DNA from: Clostridia bacterium
GTDB taxonomy: Bacteria > Bacillota > Clostridia > Lutisporales > Lutisporaceae
DNA: 64,000 bases
Reading direction: 5' to 3'
Assembly: GCA_035628995.1 (NCBI GenBank)
Contig: DASPIR010000023.1
Span: 496,001 to 560,000, forward strand
Shown: positions 9,306-19,791 of the stretch, in pieces
Layout: each line of letters starts with the position of its first letter
How positions within the stretch are numbered: position 1 is the first letter of the stretch
Notes under the pieces: model-generated
The model's database searches: none
Told to the model about the DNA's origin: nothing
What the model saw: the letters and a program-made list of their open reading frames with translations, nothing else
Made by a program: the position numbers and the translations under genes

Positions 9306-10805
9306 TCAGCCCACCAGACCGGTTGCATATTCGAGAATCTTTTCCTGGGTGGCTTCCTCTCTATTCAATATCCCAACCTGATTACCTTCGTGCATGACAA
9401 GTATCCTATCGCTCATCCCCAAGATTTCAGGAAGTTCTGAAGAAATCATTATTATTGCTTTTCCCTGAGCCGCCAGGTTTGACATCAGCTTATGAATCTC
9501 TGACTTGGCCCCTACATCAATTCCTCTGGTCGGCTCATCCAGAATCAATATGTCGGGATGGGTCAACAGCCACCTTGAAATGAGAACCTTCTGCTGATTT
9601 CCTCCACTCAAAAACTTAATTTTTTGATCCATGCTCGGTGTCTTTATATCCAATCGGCCTTTTTCGCTATCACATACTGTATTGATTTCTTTCTTCTTTA
9701 GCAAAATGCCCTTCAAATATTCATCAATGCTTGAAACTATTATATTGCTTCTAACAGGCAATACGAGGAATAAGCCGTTTTTCTTTCTATCCTCAGTAAG
9801 CAGCGCCATCTTATGGCTGATTGCATCTCTGGGCGATTTAATCTTTACTGCTTTGCCATTTATGTGGACTTCTCCCGAGGTTGCTCTTCTAACTCCGAAG
9901 AGGCATTCCATCACCTCTGTCCTGCCTGCACCCATAAGCCCTGCAATTCCTAAAATCTCGCCCTTGTGAAGTTCAAAGCTGATATCTCTGAACTCGCCTT
10001 CTCTGGTAAGCTTTTTAACAGATAAAACCACTTCATTTATTTCAGTCTCCTGTTTATCAAATATATTCTTAAGCTCCCTGCCCACCATCATTTCTATAAG
10101 CTTATCCTTCGTCATATTCCTGGATGCTTCTGTTCCTATATATTTGCCGTCTCTAAAAACAGAAATATCATCTGCAATCCTAAACACTTCATCCATTTTG
10201 TGAGTTATATAGATTACCGAAACACCCTTTTCCTTTAGAGTTTTGATTATTTTAAACAGATGCTCTACTTCCTTTTCAGTGATAGCGGAAGTAGGTTCGT
10301 CCATTATTATCAAATCCGAGTTATATGAAATCGCTTTTGCTATTTCCACCATCTGCATATTGGCAATACTTAGCTTGCACATTTTAGCCTTGGGATTTAT
10401 CTTTATATCCAGCTTCTGCAGCAATTCAAGGGTATCCTTGCACATCTGGCGTTTCTTTACCAGACCGGTTTTCCCGTAGCTGGGCTCCCTGCCTAAAAAA
10501 ATATTTTCTGCCACTGTCATATAAGGTACAGAGGTTAATTCCTGATGTATCATTGAAATGCCTCTGGTTAAAGCATCATGGGTATTCTGAAGCTCAATGA
10601 TGTTTCCCTTGAACTTGATGCTGCCATTGTCAGGATGGTAGATACCTATAAGAATTTTCATAAGGGTTGACTTGCCCGCGCCGTTTTCGCCCATCAATGC
10701 ATGTACAGAACCTTTTTCCACCTTGAACTGCACATCATCTAAAGCTTGAACCCCCGGGAACGCTTTTGATATATTCGCCATTTCCAAAATATATTCTTTT
10801 TCCAT
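9306..10805 (-). CDS. Sugar ABC transporter ATP-binding protein (two nucleotide-binding domains)
   Basis: Energises the importer. The 499-residue protein is of the RbsA/MglA type with two ABC domains in tandem. In the first, Walker A is GENGAGKST (39-47) and Walker B reads [10 protein letters not shown]. The second has the degenerate P-loop GLMGAGRTE, the signature [15 protein letters not shown] and [15 protein letters not shown]. The frame is open 18 codons further upstream, but those codons are the arms of a stem-loop (10830-10854), so the ATG at 10805, with GAGG just ahead, is preferred. It lies between the binding protein and permease genes. Confidence 0.92.
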   Translation of the reverse strand: MEKEYILEMANISKAFPGVQALDDVQFKVEKGSVHALMGENGAGKSTLMKILIGIYHPDNGSIKFKGNIIELQNTHDALTRGISMIHQELTSVPYMTVAENIFLGREPSYGKTGLVKKRQMCKDTLELLQKLDIKINPKAKMCKLSIANMQMVEIAKAISYNSDLIIMDEPTSAITEKEVEHLFKIIKTLKEKGVSVIYITHKMDEVFRIADDISVFRDGKYIGTEASRNMTKDKLIEMMVGRELKNIFDKQETEINEVVLSVKKLTREGEFRDISFELHKGEILGIAGLMGAGRTEVMECLFGVRRATSGEVHINGKAVKIKSPRDAISHKMALLTEDRKKNGLFLVLPVRSNIIVSSIDEYLKGILLKKKEINTVCDSEKGRLDIKTPSMDQKIKFLSGGNQQKVLISRWLLTHPDILILDEPTRGIDVGAKSEIHKLMSNLAAQGKAIIMISSELPEILGMSDRILVMHEGNQVGILNREEATQEKILEYATGLVG

Positions 10806-10829
10806 AGCCTCTACCTCATTTTTTGTAAA

Positions 10830-10854
10830 GGATACCAGCCTTAGGCCGGTATCC
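10830..10854 (-). terminator. Intercistronic stem-loop between binding-protein and ATPase genes
   Basis: In the minus-strand RNA an 11-bp stem GGATACCGGCC / GGCUGGUAUCC (one G-U pair) closes a UAA loop and is followed by only UUUAC. It is a weak terminator or RNA-stabilising hairpin. Such hairpins after a binding-protein gene usually keep its mRNA more abundant than that of the membrane components. Confidence 0.65.
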
Positions 10855-10887
10855 TTCATAGTTTTAATTATCGAACTCTATTTATCT

Positions 10888-11862
10888 TTATTTCCACTTA
10901 GCAATAAACTTGTCAACTTCTTCTGGTTTAACAAGCTCAAAAGGAATCCAAACGATAGGTTCAACCTTTTCACCCTTTGCTGCTGCAATAGCTGTCTTTA
11001 TTGCACCTTCACCCTGGCCTGATGCATCCTGGAATACTGTTACATTAAGCTTGCCGGCCTTCATGTATTCAAGAGCGTCAGGAGTAGCGTCAATTCCACC
11101 AACAAGAATTGTTCCAAGCTTGCCGGCGGCTTCTATTGCCTTTAATGCTCCTATAGCCATTTCGTCGTTATTGGAAGCAACTGCATCAATCTTCAGGTCA
11201 GACTGAAGCCAGTTTTCCATTATAGTCATACCCTTGTCTCTCTGCCACATACCTATCTGTTCTGCTACTATCTTGATATCGGGGTATTTCTTTATAACTT
11301 CTTTGAAGCCTTCTGTCCTCTTTACTGCTGCTTCATTTCCAGGGTCACCAACGAGTATAGCAACATTCCCCTTGCCACCCATTTTCTCTGCCAGGTATTC
11401 CATTTCTATGATACCCGCCTTGATTGATTCGGAACCGACATAGGAAGTAGCTTCCGACTGGTTCTTGAACAATCTGTTGACGCTTATGAGAGGAATTCCT
11501 GCTTCCTTTGCGGCTTTGGTCATTGGCTCTGTTGCGTCTGTATTAACAGGATTAACTACTATTGCTTTGCAACCTTGAGCTATGAAAGTTTCTACCTGCC
11601 CAAGCTGCTTGTTGACATCAGCTTTGCCGTCAACATATATTACTTCTACGTCTATAACATTCTTTGAATATGCCTGCATTGCGTCCAGCATGTAGGATAG
11701 CCACTTGTCATTGAAGTCAGACATTGTTACACCTATTATTATTTTTTCTGCTGGTTTGGGTGCTTCTGCTGGTGCTGAAGCTGCGGGAGCTGCCGGAGCA
11801 CATCCGGAAAACAGGGACACGCACATTACCAATACTAATGTCGTTGCCAATAGTTTTTTCAT
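10888..11862 (-). CDS. Sugar (probably inositol) ABC transporter substrate-binding lipoprotein
   Basis: Captures substrate outside the cell. The 324-residue protein begins with a lipoprotein signal: charged MKK, a hydrophobic stretch and the lipobox LFSGC with lipidated Cys21, followed by an Ala/Pro-rich linker. The mature part is a type I periplasmic-binding fold of the RbsB/Peripla_BP_4 class (IIIGVTMSDFNDKWLSYML, CKAIVVNPVNTDATEP, AVASNNDEMAIGALKAIEAA, VGGIDATPDALEYMKAG). AAAGGGGGAAAG precedes the ATG. As first gene of the transporter operon it has a long upstream region with two operator-like palindromes. The substrate is inferred from the iol neighbours. Confidence 0.9.
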   Translation of the reverse strand: MKKLLATTLVLVMCVSLFSGCAPAAPAASAPAEAPKPAEKIIIGVTMSDFNDKWLSYMLDAMQAYSKNVIDVEVIYVDGKADVNKQLGQVETFIAQGCKAIVVNPVNTDATEPMTKAAKEAGIPLISVNRLFKNQSEATSYVGSESIKAGIIEMEYLAEKMGGKGNVAILVGDPGNEAAVKRTEGFKEVIKKYPDIKIVAEQIGMWQRDKGMTIMENWLQSDLKIDAVASNNDEMAIGALKAIEAAGKLGTILVGGIDATPDALEYMKAGKLNVTVFQDASGQGEGAIKTAIAAAKGEKVEPIVWIPFELVKPEEVDKFIAKWK

Positions 11863-12219
11863 TAACTTTCCCCCTTTTTTTATGTATTCTATTTATATAA
11901 GCCCATACCCCACTGCATGCAGAGGTGGAATATGAGTTCATACCATATAAAATTTCCTTGTCCCTGGCAACTCCTGTTAGTCATTGTATTGGTAGTAATG
12001 TTCATTTAATAGCGTAGCAAAATAAGACATGTCACATATATGCATGAAGTTTCATTTTACCTATCTTCTTTTTTAGTTCAAACTACTCTGTCAATTGGAT
12101 TTTTCTCTTTTGTGATTTGTAAAGATGTTGAAAACCTTGGGCATGGATCACCGCCTACTACATATCAATAGAAGATTGTGCTGCTGAATAGAAATGTTCA
12201 GATACTGAATAATTATTAT

Positions 12220-12233
12220 TGCAAACGTTTACT
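12220..12233. promoter_or_regulatory. Operator-like palindrome TGCAAACGTTTACT
   Basis: Shares the 8-bp core AAACGTTT and most flanks with the palindrome before iolG. It lies 358 bases upstream of the binding-protein start, in gene-free DNA, consistent with a LacI/CcpA-type site controlling the transporter promoter. Confidence 0.6.
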
Positions 12234-12404
12234 ATGTTCTTTAAATTTATTGTACTTTAATGGCTTAACAATGTCAATATTCAAAATATTATAATCTTTG
12301 ATAACTTATTATCAATAATTTTATATCTATAATTGGGTATTTTACCAACTTTAGTATATTATTTATGCTAAATCATATAGCACATACTTAATATTCTCTG
12401 CATT

Positions 12405-12418
12405 TCGTAAACGTTTGT
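12405..12418. promoter_or_regulatory. Operator-like palindrome TCGTAAACGTTTGT
   Basis: Third copy of the AAACGTTT core, 185 bp from the previous one. Paired operators at this distance are compatible with looping by a tetrameric LacI-type repressor; this is inference. Confidence 0.6.
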
Positions 12419-12554
12419 GAATAAATTGTCTAAAGTTTACATATTTATCTGACCCATTGATTCCATAGCCTTGTCTATTGTAATTACTGGTTAAGAAATG
12501 CACGGTTTGTATCATAATAGTCATGCGCGCAGCGATGTAAACAAAATCTGAACA

Positions 12555-12595
12555 AAAAAGTAAAAAGTCCGGTTGCACCGGACTTTTTACTTTTT
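12555..12595 (-). terminator. Strong terminator after the rubredoxin-like gene
   Basis: A near-perfect stem, AAAAGTAAAAAGTCCGGT paired with its complement around a TGC loop, ends in T-runs on both strands. It lies eight bases after the rubredoxin-like stop and insulates it from the inositol control region. Confidence 0.9.
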
Positions 12596-12602
12596 ATTGG
12601 TT

Positions 12603-12929
12603 TTACCACTTATTTTTCATTATATGAGTTGCTATTTCTGCTTTTGATATGTTTTTCAATATCTCGCACTGCTCCTTGCCTTTCTTGAAGGTTGCAACGC
12701 AGCCCGGATCCAGGTTCAGCTCAATGCCTTCATCACATACCTTGATGACTTTGTCCATAAGATGGCAGAAAATCATATGTAAGTCATTGGTTCTTCCTGA
12801 CTTTGCAATCAAAGCGGCCTGTTCTTCTGTAAGCTCTACAAACTTTTCCTTTGGAGAACCGCATTTCGGACATTTTTCCGGAGCTTCATCTCCAAAATGT
12901 ATATACCCGCACACACTACATTTCCACAT
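12603..12929 (-). CDS. Rubredoxin-like iron-binding protein
   Basis: A 108-residue protein that starts with a compact rubredoxin-like zinc-ribbon/iron site: [20 protein letters not shown] with Cys4, Cys7, Cys20 and Cys23. This is followed by a helical C-terminal part with two further cysteines. The N-terminal block matches the rubredoxin domain at the tail of rubrerythrins; here it leads instead. A TTG six codons upstream extends the frame, but GGGG before the ATG at 12929 decides the start. It is monocistronic between two terminators. A role in electron transfer or oxidative-stress defence is likely; no partner is identified. Confidence 0.8.
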   Translation of the reverse strand: MWKCSVCGYIHFGDEAPEKCPKCGSPKEKFVELTEEQAALIAKSGRTNDLHMIFCHLMDKVIKVCDEGIELNLDPGCVATFKKGKEQCEILKNISKAEIATHIMKNKW

Positions 12930-13119
12930 AATCTTTTCCCCTTTCAATTTTGTATATATTTTATTATATATATTTCTATATAAAACTAAATATTCCTCTA
13001 TTCCATAATTATTTTTTTTTAGTAATTATTTTCCTCTCCACTATTTAACACAAATTTAGCAGTATTAATAATGCTATTTTGCAAAAAATAGAATCGTCAG
13101 CAATTAATATACTGACGTT

Positions 13120-13208
13120 GGTTCGCGGTTCGCGGTTCGCGGTTCGTGGTTTCAGAATTGCTTCGAAGCCCTTCTTTAATCCTCGCACCTCGCACCTCAC
13201 ACCTCGTA
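13120..13208. repeat. Two four-copy heptanucleotide arrays
   Basis: 13120-13147 is (GGTTCGC)x3 plus GGTTCGT. After 33 bases, 13181-13208 is CCTCGCA x2, CCTCACA and CCTCGTA. Both have period 7, four units and variant final units. They lie in the 303-base gap before the DUF1540 gene, next to a small inverted repeat (CGTCAG...CTGACG, 13095-13116). Confidence 0.75.
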
Positions 13209-13232
13209 CCATTATTTTAAGGAGGTGTATTT

Positions 13233-13439
13233 ATGCATAACAATATAACTAGCAACAATCTTACAAACAATAAAATGCATGCTCACAATCACAGCATAAA
13301 ATGTAATGTAGACACTTGCTACTATAATGATAGTCATTTCTGCAGCGCCAATGTAATAGAGGTAAATCCACTGGGTGATGGTGTTGCTCACTCAACAGAA
13401 GGAACAGGCTGCACAACTTTTGTAGAGTCCAATAGCTAA
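13233..13439 (+). CDS. DUF1540 domain protein
   Basis: A 68-residue small protein. An Asn/His-rich N-terminus (1-24) leads into the DUF1540 core KCNVDTCYYNDSHFCSANVI and the later TGCTTFVES, giving four spaced cysteines probably binding a metal. AAGGAGGTG sits at ideal distance from the ATG. DUF1540 proteins are common in Clostridia and Bacilli, often associated with sporulating cells; the molecular function is unknown. It converges on the V-ATPase operon and shares a terminator with it. Confidence 0.85.
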   Translation: MHNNITSNNLTNNKMHAHNHSIKCNVDTCYYNDSHFCSANVIEVNPLGDGVAHSTEGTGCTTFVESNS

Positions 13440-13440
13440 A

Positions 13441-13469
13441 AAAAGTCCGCAGGGCTTCCTGCGGATTTT
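13441..13469. terminator. Bidirectional terminator between DUF1540 and ntpD
   Basis: Stem TCCGCAGG / CCTGCGGA with a GCTT loop, flanked by A-run and T-run, serves both the plus-strand DUF1540 gene and the minus-strand V-ATPase operon, whose last stop codon lies just beyond. Confidence 0.9.
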
Positions 13470-13471
13470 CC

Positions 13472-14122
13472 TTAAGCATTAGCTTTTTGCTTTTCCATCA
13501 TATCCTTGACCTTCATGAGCCTTACTCTGCTGCCTCTCTCATTCTCGTCAAGCTTCATGGTAATGTATTTTACTGTTTCAATGAGCTGTGGAATCATTAT
13601 ATATTCCAGGGCATTAACTCTACGTCTTGTCTTCTCTATCTCATCAGCCATAAGCTGACAGGTCTTCTCCACCTGAGCCAACTCAATCAGCTTGTCAAAG
13701 ACCTCTTGCAGTGAATGTATTGCGCCATCCAGCTCTCCTGAGGTTGTTGCAAAGCCGTAGGGATATATGCTGGAAGCTTCCTTGTTATCCTCCCTCACAA
13801 GATTGAACACAGGAGAGTTTACACTCATTATATTCTTTACGCTCATCTCAAGGTTTATCTTCTGAGTAGGATACATTATAGCTTCTTCCAACACTTCGGA
13901 AGACATTACCGCTCTGGCAATAAGAAAGTTTTTGAAAGCAACTGTAAGTTCCTTTTCTACAGCTTCTCTCAGTTCCATGTTTTTCTTTACATAATCTATG
14001 AACTTTTTCATTAGCTCATCCTGCTTATCTTTCAGAAGCTTGTGACCTCTTTGAGCAGTTTTTAGTCTGCCCTTAAGGCCGGTCAGCTCCATACGCGTAG
14101 GATTTACATTAAGTTTAGCCAT
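13472..14122 (-). CDS. ntpD: V-type ATPase subunit D (central stalk)
   Basis: Forms the rotating shaft inside the A3B3 head. The 216-residue protein begins with the family block [20 protein letters not shown], continues as a long antiparallel coiled coil and ends with [20 protein letters not shown], the conserved C-terminal helix. It is the last gene of the operon, four bases after subunit B, and is followed by the shared terminator. Confidence 0.95.
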   Translation of the reverse strand: MAKLNVNPTRMELTGLKGRLKTAQRGHKLLKDKQDELMKKFIDYVKKNMELREAVEKELTVAFKNFLIARAVMSSEVLEEAIMYPTQKINLEMSVKNIMSVNSPVFNLVREDNKEASSIYPYGFATTSGELDGAIHSLQEVFDKLIELAQVEKTCQLMADEIEKTRRRVNALEYIMIPQLIETVKYITMKLDENERGSRVRLMKVKDMMEKQKANA

Positions 14123-14125
14123 ATG

Positions 14126-15505
14126 CTATGCATCCCCTTTGGGCAGGTATTTATCAATATACTCATCTTTGATTCTCTTAAGTTCTGCTCTCGGAAGTAT
14201 GGAAAGAAGCTCCCAGCCAAGTGTAAGTGTTTGTTCTATGCTCCTATCCTCATTATCTCCCTGTGATACATATCTTTTCTCAAACTCGTCTGCAAACTTA
14301 GCAAAAAGTTTGTCTGTATCACTAAGGGCACCTTCACCGAGTATTACCGCAAGTTCTTTCGCTTCCTTACCTCTTGCATAGGATGCGAAAAGCTGGTTCA
14401 TCGTATCAGCATGATCTTCTCTTGTCTTATTTTTGCCTATACCTTTGTCCTTAAGACGCGACAATGATGGAAGCACGTCTATAGGCGGCATGATACCTTT
14501 TCTGTAAAGCTCTCTGCTGAGTATGATCTGACCTTCTGTTATATAGCCTGTAAGGTCAGGTATTGGATGAGTCTTGTCATCTTCAGGCATTGAAAGTATC
14601 GGAATCTGTGTTATTGATCCTTTTTTGTCCCTAATTCTTCCTGCTCTTTCGTATATAGTAGCCAAGTCGGTATACAAATATCCGGGATAACCCCTTCTTC
14701 CGGGAACTTCCTTTCGTGCAGCCGATACTTCACGAAGAGCATCACAGTAATTTGTTATATCTGTCATTATTACGAGCACTTGCATATCCTTCTCATATGC
14801 CAGATACTCTGCAGCTGTGAGTGCCATACGAGGTGTGGCTATACGCTCAATAGCAGGGTCGTTTGCGAGATTCATAAATAGAACTGCTCTGTCTATAGCA
14901 CCTGTTCTTTTGAAGTCAGCTATGAAGTAATCTGCATCTTCAAAGGTTATACCTATAGCAGCAAATACAACAGCGAATTTGCTTTCTGTACCAAGTACCT
15001 TAGCCTGCCTCGCTATCTGTGCAGCAAGTCTTGCGTGGGGCAGACCGGAGCCTGAGAAAATAGGCAGCTTCTGTCCCCTGACAAGTGTGTTAAGTCCGTC
15101 AATTGCAGATATACCAGTCTGTATGAATTCAGAAGGATAGTCTCTGGCAGCCGGGTTTATAGGATTACCACTTATATCATTCCTTGATTCAGGTATGATT
15201 TTAGGTCCTCCATCCTTTGGTCTTCCCAAACCATCAAATACTCTTCCCAACATATCAGTGGAAACCGGCAGTTCCAGACTATGTCCAGTGAATCGAACCT
15301 TACTCTCATTGATGTTCAATCCTGTTGAGCCTTCAAAGAGCTGTACCAGCGCTTTGTCTCCGGAAACCTCAAGAACTTTTCCGCGGCGCTGCTCACCGTT
15401 TTTCATTTCTATCTCAACCAGTTCATCGAACTTTACACCCTCCACTTGGTCAACCAGCATAAGTGGACCTGCAACTTCTCTAATGGTTTTGTATTCCTTC
15501 AGCAT
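14126..15505 (-). CDS. ntpB: V-type ATPase subunit B (non-catalytic)
   Basis: Regulatory nucleotide-interface subunit of the head. The 459 residues are full length: [20 protein letters not shown] at the start, the B-type substitute for a P-loop ([21 protein letters not shown], lacking the GKT of subunit A), [15 protein letters not shown] and [25 protein letters not shown] precedes the ATG. It lies three bases after subunit A. Confidence 0.97.
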   Translation of the reverse strand: MLKEYKTIREVAGPLMLVDQVEGVKFDELVEIEMKNGEQRRGKVLEVSGDKALVQLFEGSTGLNINESKVRFTGHSLELPVSTDMLGRVFDGLGRPKDGGPKIIPESRNDISGNPINPAARDYPSEFIQTGISAIDGLNTLVRGQKLPIFSGSGLPHARLAAQIARQAKVLGTESKFAVVFAAIGITFEDADYFIADFKRTGAIDRAVLFMNLANDPAIERIATPRMALTAAEYLAYEKDMQVLVIMTDITNYCDALREVSAARKEVPGRRGYPGYLYTDLATIYERAGRIRDKKGSITQIPILSMPEDDKTHPIPDLTGYITEGQIILSRELYRKGIMPPIDVLPSLSRLKDKGIGKNKTREDHADTMNQLFASYARGKEAKELAVILGEGALSDTDKLFAKFADEFEKRYVSQGDNEDRSIEQTLTLGWELLSILPRAELKRIKDEYIDKYLPKGDA

Positions 15506-15508
15506 ATC

Positions 15509-17272
15509 TTATATTCCTCCATTCGAAAGGGTGGAAGCCACCTGTTTTCTAATGTCCGCTTCCAGAGCATCAAATTCGCTAAGATTGTTCTCCAATATCA
15601 GCTTAGCCTTAGCTATTTTCTCCCTAACCGGCAGATTGGAAAGTTCTTTGAAGAGCGCACCTTCACTCAATGCTCTTTGTCCTTCATGGAAGAACAGCAG
15701 GATTGCTTTCATCATTCTAAACTGCTTCTGGATTGAAGTATAAGTATCAATTTCATGGAAGGCATTTTGATGCAGATAGTCTTCTCTTATTGTTTTTGTT
15801 ACTTCCAGTGTAAATCTGTCCTTTAATGAAAGGGCATCAAAGCCAACCAGTCTAACGATTTCATTTAATTCTGCTTCTTCCTGAAGCAATTTCAAGGCTT
15901 CTGTCCTCAGGGCATGCCATTCAGGTGATACTTGCTCAGTAAACCAATCACCCAATCTGTCCAGGTATAAAGAATAGCTTTGAAGCCAGTTTATTGCAGG
16001 GAAATGTCTTCTATAAGCCAGAGATGCATCCAAGCCCCAGAAAACCTTTACTATTCTCAAAGTTGCCTGTGTTACAGGCTCTGAGAGGTCTCCACCTGGA
16101 GGGGATACCGCACCAACTGCAGTAAGAGCACCTTCTCTATTTTCAGTTCCTGAGCATACAACCTTGCCGGCTCTTTCATAGAATTCAGCAGCTCTTGAAC
16201 CAAGATATGCAGGATAGCCTTCTTCACCAGGCATTTCCTCAAGACGTCCGGACATTTCACGGAGCGCTTCCGCCCAGCGCGAGGTTGAGTCTGCCATAAG
16301 CGCTACGGAATAACCCATGTCTCTAAAGTATTCACCTATTGTAATACCGGTATATATGCTTGCTTCACGGGCTGCAACCGGCATATCTGATGTGTTTGCA
16401 ATAAGCACTGTACGTTTCATCAATGGCTCTCCGGTCTTCGGATCCTTAAGTTCTGGGAACTCCATAAGAACGTCAGTCATTTCGTTTCCACGCTCACCGC
16501 AGCCAATATATACAACTATCTCAGCATCAGCCCATTTCGCAAGCTGGTGCTGTACAACTGTCTTACCGCTTCCAAAAGGCCCAGGGATACAAGCTGTACC
16601 ACCTTTTGCCACCGGGAAGAAGGTATCTATGATTCTCTGGCCTGTAATCATAGGGTTTGAAGGAGAAAGCTTTTCTTTATAAGGTCTTCCCTTTCTAACC
16701 GGCCATTTCTGAAGCATCTGTACTTCCTTTATTCCATCTTTTGCTTTTACCTTTGCTATTGTCTCTAAAATAGTAAATTCGCCTGAGTTAATTTCTTCTA
16801 TAGTTCCTTCTACACCAAACGGAACCATTATCTTGTGAAGTACTATAGAAGTCTCCTGTACAGTACCTATGATATCCCCTGACTTTACAATATCGCCTTT
16901 TTTAACAGTAGCATCAAAATGCCACTTTTTTGTTTTATTAAGCTTTTCTACTTGTACACCTCTGGCTATATGGTCACCTGAAGCACTCCTTACAACGTCA
17001 AGAGGTCTCTGGATGCCGTCAAAAATTGATTCGATAAGTCCTGGCCCCAGCTCAACGCTTAGGGGCTCGCCAGTAGAAACAACCGGTTCTCCCGGTCCCA
17101 AGCCTGAAGTTTCTTCATAAACCTGTATTGAAGCCTTATCTCCTCTTATTTCTATAATTTCGCCTATAAGCTTTTTATCACTAACACGAACAACGTCATA
17201 CATTTTTGCATCCTGCATACCTTCTGCTATGACAAGAGGCCCTGATACTTTTATAATTCTACCCTCGTTCAA
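15509..17272 (-). CDS. ntpA: V-type ATPase subunit A (catalytic)
   Basis: Catalytic ATPase subunit of the head. The 587-residue protein has the P-loop GPFGSGKT (231-238), the long A-type insertion before it (about 110-200), [40 protein letters not shown] and [20 protein letters not shown]. Initiation is at TTG with AAGG eight bases upstream; no ATG gives the conserved [16 protein letters not shown] start. It lies between subunits F and B. Confidence 0.97.
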   Translation of the reverse strand: MNEGRIIKVSGPLVIAEGMQDAKMYDVVRVSDKKLIGEIIEIRGDKASIQVYEETSGLGPGEPVVSTGEPLSVELGPGLIESIFDGIQRPLDVVRSASGDHIARGVQVEKLNKTKKWHFDATVKKGDIVKSGDIIGTVQETSIVLHKIMVPFGVEGTIEEINSGEFTILETIAKVKAKDGIKEVQMLQKWPVRKGRPYKEKLSPSNPMITGQRIIDTFFPVAKGGTACIPGPFGSGKTVVQHQLAKWADAEIVVYIGCGERGNEMTDVLMEFPELKDPKTGEPLMKRTVLIANTSDMPVAAREASIYTGITIGEYFRDMGYSVALMADSTSRWAEALREMSGRLEEMPGEEGYPAYLGSRAAEFYERAGKVVCSGTENREGALTAVGAVSPPGGDLSEPVTQATLRIVKVFWGLDASLAYRRHFPAINWLQSYSLYLDRLGDWFTEQVSPEWHALRTEALKLLQEEAELNEIVRLVGFDALSLKDRFTLEVTKTIREDYLHQNAFHEIDTYTSIQKQFRMMKAILLFFHEGQRALSEGALFKELSNLPVREKIAKAKLILENNLSEFDALEADIRKQVASTLSNGGI

Positions 17273-17276
17273 GTTA

Positions 17277-17606
17277 TCAACCTTCTTTCCCGAATAATAT
17301 ATCCGAACCGATGGCTTTCTCTACTGACTTTTTAACACCATTTATACCTAATCCCAGGGTTCCCCTGTTGTTAGGTATCATTATTATTGCCGGAGTCAAG
17401 GAATCCTTGTATTCGTTGATTACTTCATCCAAATCCTTGGCAAGCTGCTCTGTCACGAAAAGCACAGCATAGTTCTCTTTTGCAAGCTTGTGAATCAATC
17501 TGTTGGCTTCTCTAATATCAGTGGTCGGAAATACTGATATTCCTAAAGCCTTGAATCCAAGTATGGAGTCCTTATCTCCAATAACTCCAATTTTATACAT
17601 ATACAT
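17277..17606 (-). CDS. ntpG: V-type ATPase subunit F (central stalk)
   Basis: About 109-residue subunit that caps the rotor. The motifs [30 protein letters not shown] and [12 protein letters not shown] are typical of the Rossmann-like F subunit. The start region reads GTG ATG TAT ATG and overlaps the end of subunit C; the ATG at 17606 or at 17600 is equally possible. Translation is coupled to subunit C. Confidence 0.93.
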   Translation of the reverse strand: MYMYKIGVIGDKDSILGFKALGISVFPTTDIREANRLIHKLAKENYAVLFVTEQLAKDLDEVINEYKDSLTPAIIMIPNNRGTLGLGINGVKKSVEKAIGSDILFGKEG

Positions 17607-18594
17607 CACGTAGCCTTTCTCTTATCAATTCATTCGGAATCTCATTAATTTTCCCGACCATTATCATTCTGATTATCTTCGCTTCATTTTCCTTTGCCAT
17701 CAGATAACCAACCAAAGGTTCGATTCCAAATGCAACATACTTGCCCTTTTTGGCGAGTTCAAATAAAAAATTGTCAGAAAGCTTTTCGAATTTCGTCAAG
17801 GATTTTGTCTTTATATAGTTGGATATACCTTCCCCAACTATTTTACCGTAATCCTTGAAGGCTAATCTGTCGCTCAAGGTTTCCATGGACTCGTCAAAGA
17901 TATCATTGAAGAATGCATAGTCCAGCCTTCCATTTATAAGTATTGCCTTTTTAAGGAAGTCCCTCCCGTAACCCATTGCTTTTACTCGTATCAGGGATTT
18001 AATATTTATCAAATCTATCTGTGTTGAGATATAATCCATCAAGAAGCTGCTCTTGTTATCCTTAGCAGTCTTATACATAAGATTGTATAAGCACTTATCC
18101 AGAGTCACATCAATAAGCTGCGGATCAGGATTCACTGTAAATTCCCCAACTACTTGCTCCACACATTCTCTAATAATAGGATCCAAGTCGCTGAAGTCCT
18201 TTTCCTTGACCATCTTTTTAAGACGCTGGCTGGGTATGGTACCTATATCGCTCAAAAGTCCGTCATTCTCTTCGTCCAAGTAGCTGCTCTTAAGCAGTGT
18301 CTTCAAATTTTGAATGTCATATCTAAACGAGAATAGGTTTGTGAGTTCAGGAACAGGAGATATTTCCCTCAGAAGCTCATAAGTTTTTGATAGTTCCTTG
18401 GAAAGTACAGTTTCATAGTCTTCAATGTCCTTCATTTCAGAAATTGAACTTCCATATTCTGTTTCATTGAGGATTTTTATAATTTCATCTGCATTCCTGG
18501 CTTCAATCATTCTTTCGATTTTCGCCTTATCCAGAAGTTTTGTTTCCAATGCTCGTATTCTGGTCACAGAATATAGGTATTTATTTTCACTCAT
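17593..18594 (-). CDS. ntpC: V-type ATPase subunit C (d-type, rotor-ring adaptor)
   Basis: Connects the proteolipid ring to the central stalk. The protein of about 333 residues carries the typical start YLYSVTRIRALETKLLDKAK and FSFRYDIQNLKTLLKSSY. The frame is open 16 codons upstream, but AAGGAGG lies nine bases before the ATG at 18594, making that the start. It overlaps the F gene by 14 bases. Confidence 0.93.
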   Translation of the reverse strand: MSENKYLYSVTRIRALETKLLDKAKIERMIEARNADEIIKILNETEYGSSISEMKDIEDYETVLSKELSKTYELLREISPVPELTNLFSFRYDIQNLKTLLKSSYLDEENDGLLSDIGTIPSQRLKKMVKEKDFSDLDPIIRECVEQVVGEFTVNPDPQLIDVTLDKCLYNLMYKTAKDNKSSFLMDYISTQIDLINIKSLIRVKAMGYGRDFLKKAILINGRLDYAFFNDIFDESMETLSDRLAFKDYGKIVGEGISNYIKTKSLTKFEKLSDNFLFELAKKGKYVAFGIEPLVGYLMAKENEAKIIRMIMVGKINEIPNELIRERLRDVYV

Positions 18595-18641
18595 TGAGCT
18601 TATCCTCCTTTCTTCCAGTAAAAGAATTTCTTGGTTTTGCA

Positions 18642-19244
18642 TTAAGCACGGAAGAAAATCTCAGCTACCTTCGGTTCAATTTCATCTCTGTAGAGCCTTA
18701 TGACTGCTTCAAAGGAATTGTTTACTTCAACTCCCTGACCCATTAAAATGAAGCCTCCGGATATATTCCTGGTTTCATCCGATATTTTGAGCTTACCCTT
18801 CTTGCCAACTGCTTCAAGGGCTTTGTTTGCTTTGCTTATAAAATCAGCAGAAAGCTTACTCTTTCCACCTTCAGACATTAGGATTTCTTCTTCTCCGCTT
18901 TCCACTGAGGCCATGAGCATATCAAAAATTACTTTCTCATATTTGCTGCTATCAAGGCTGTTCATACGTTCGAGTGCTCTATCAAATACTTCTTCAATCG
19001 ATTGCTGTTTTGCAGAAAGAATATCCTTACGCATCTCAAGCTCAACGATTGAATTAATTATTCTTCTTTTCTCACTAATATCATGAGTGGACTTTTGCGA
19101 AATCTCCTTCGCTCTAAGAGCGGCTTTCTGGTTCGCCTTTTCTTCTATGTCTTTGGCTTGGAGTCGCGCTTTTTCCAATATTTCATTTGTTTTAACTTCT
19201 GCATCCTGCAAGATCTTTTCTTTTATTTTCTCTACTCCTGCCAT
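18642..19244 (-). CDS. ntpE: V-type ATPase subunit E (peripheral stalk)
   Basis: Peripheral stator subunit. The 200-residue protein has a long charged N-terminal helix rich in Lys/Glu/Ala (about 1-70, coiled coil with the H/G subunit) and a globular C-terminal part with ISGGFILMGQGVEVNNSFEA, conserved in E subunits. GGAGTGG precedes the ATG. Confidence 0.92.
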   Translation of the reverse strand: MAGVEKIKEKILQDAEVKTNEILEKARLQAKDIEEKANQKAALRAKEISQKSTHDISEKRRIINSIVELEMRKDILSAKQQSIEEVFDRALERMNSLDSSKYEKVIFDMLMASVESGEEEILMSEGGKSKLSADFISKANKALEAVGKKGKLKISDETRNISGGFILMGQGVEVNNSFEAVIRLYRDEIEPKVAEIFFRA

Positions 19245-19257
19245 TTAAGCCACTCCC

Positions 19258-19791
<534 letters not shown>

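Larger units (their letters stand above)
11863..12554. other. Long AT-rich control region upstream of the inositol transporter
   Basis: About 690 bases with no convincing gene. It contains two AAACGTTT palindromes (12220-12233 and 12405-12418), further half-sites near 12428 and 12535, and AT-rich DNA suited to promoters. No classical riboswitch core was recognised. A 71-codon minus-strand frame (12363-12578) crosses an operator, lacks a ribosome site and is not considered real. Confidence 0.6.

Noticed and set aside
12363-12578. 71-codon minus-strand frame upstream of the inositol transporter
   Set aside because: It crosses an operator palindrome and part of a terminator, has no ribosome site, and shows no protein-like pattern.
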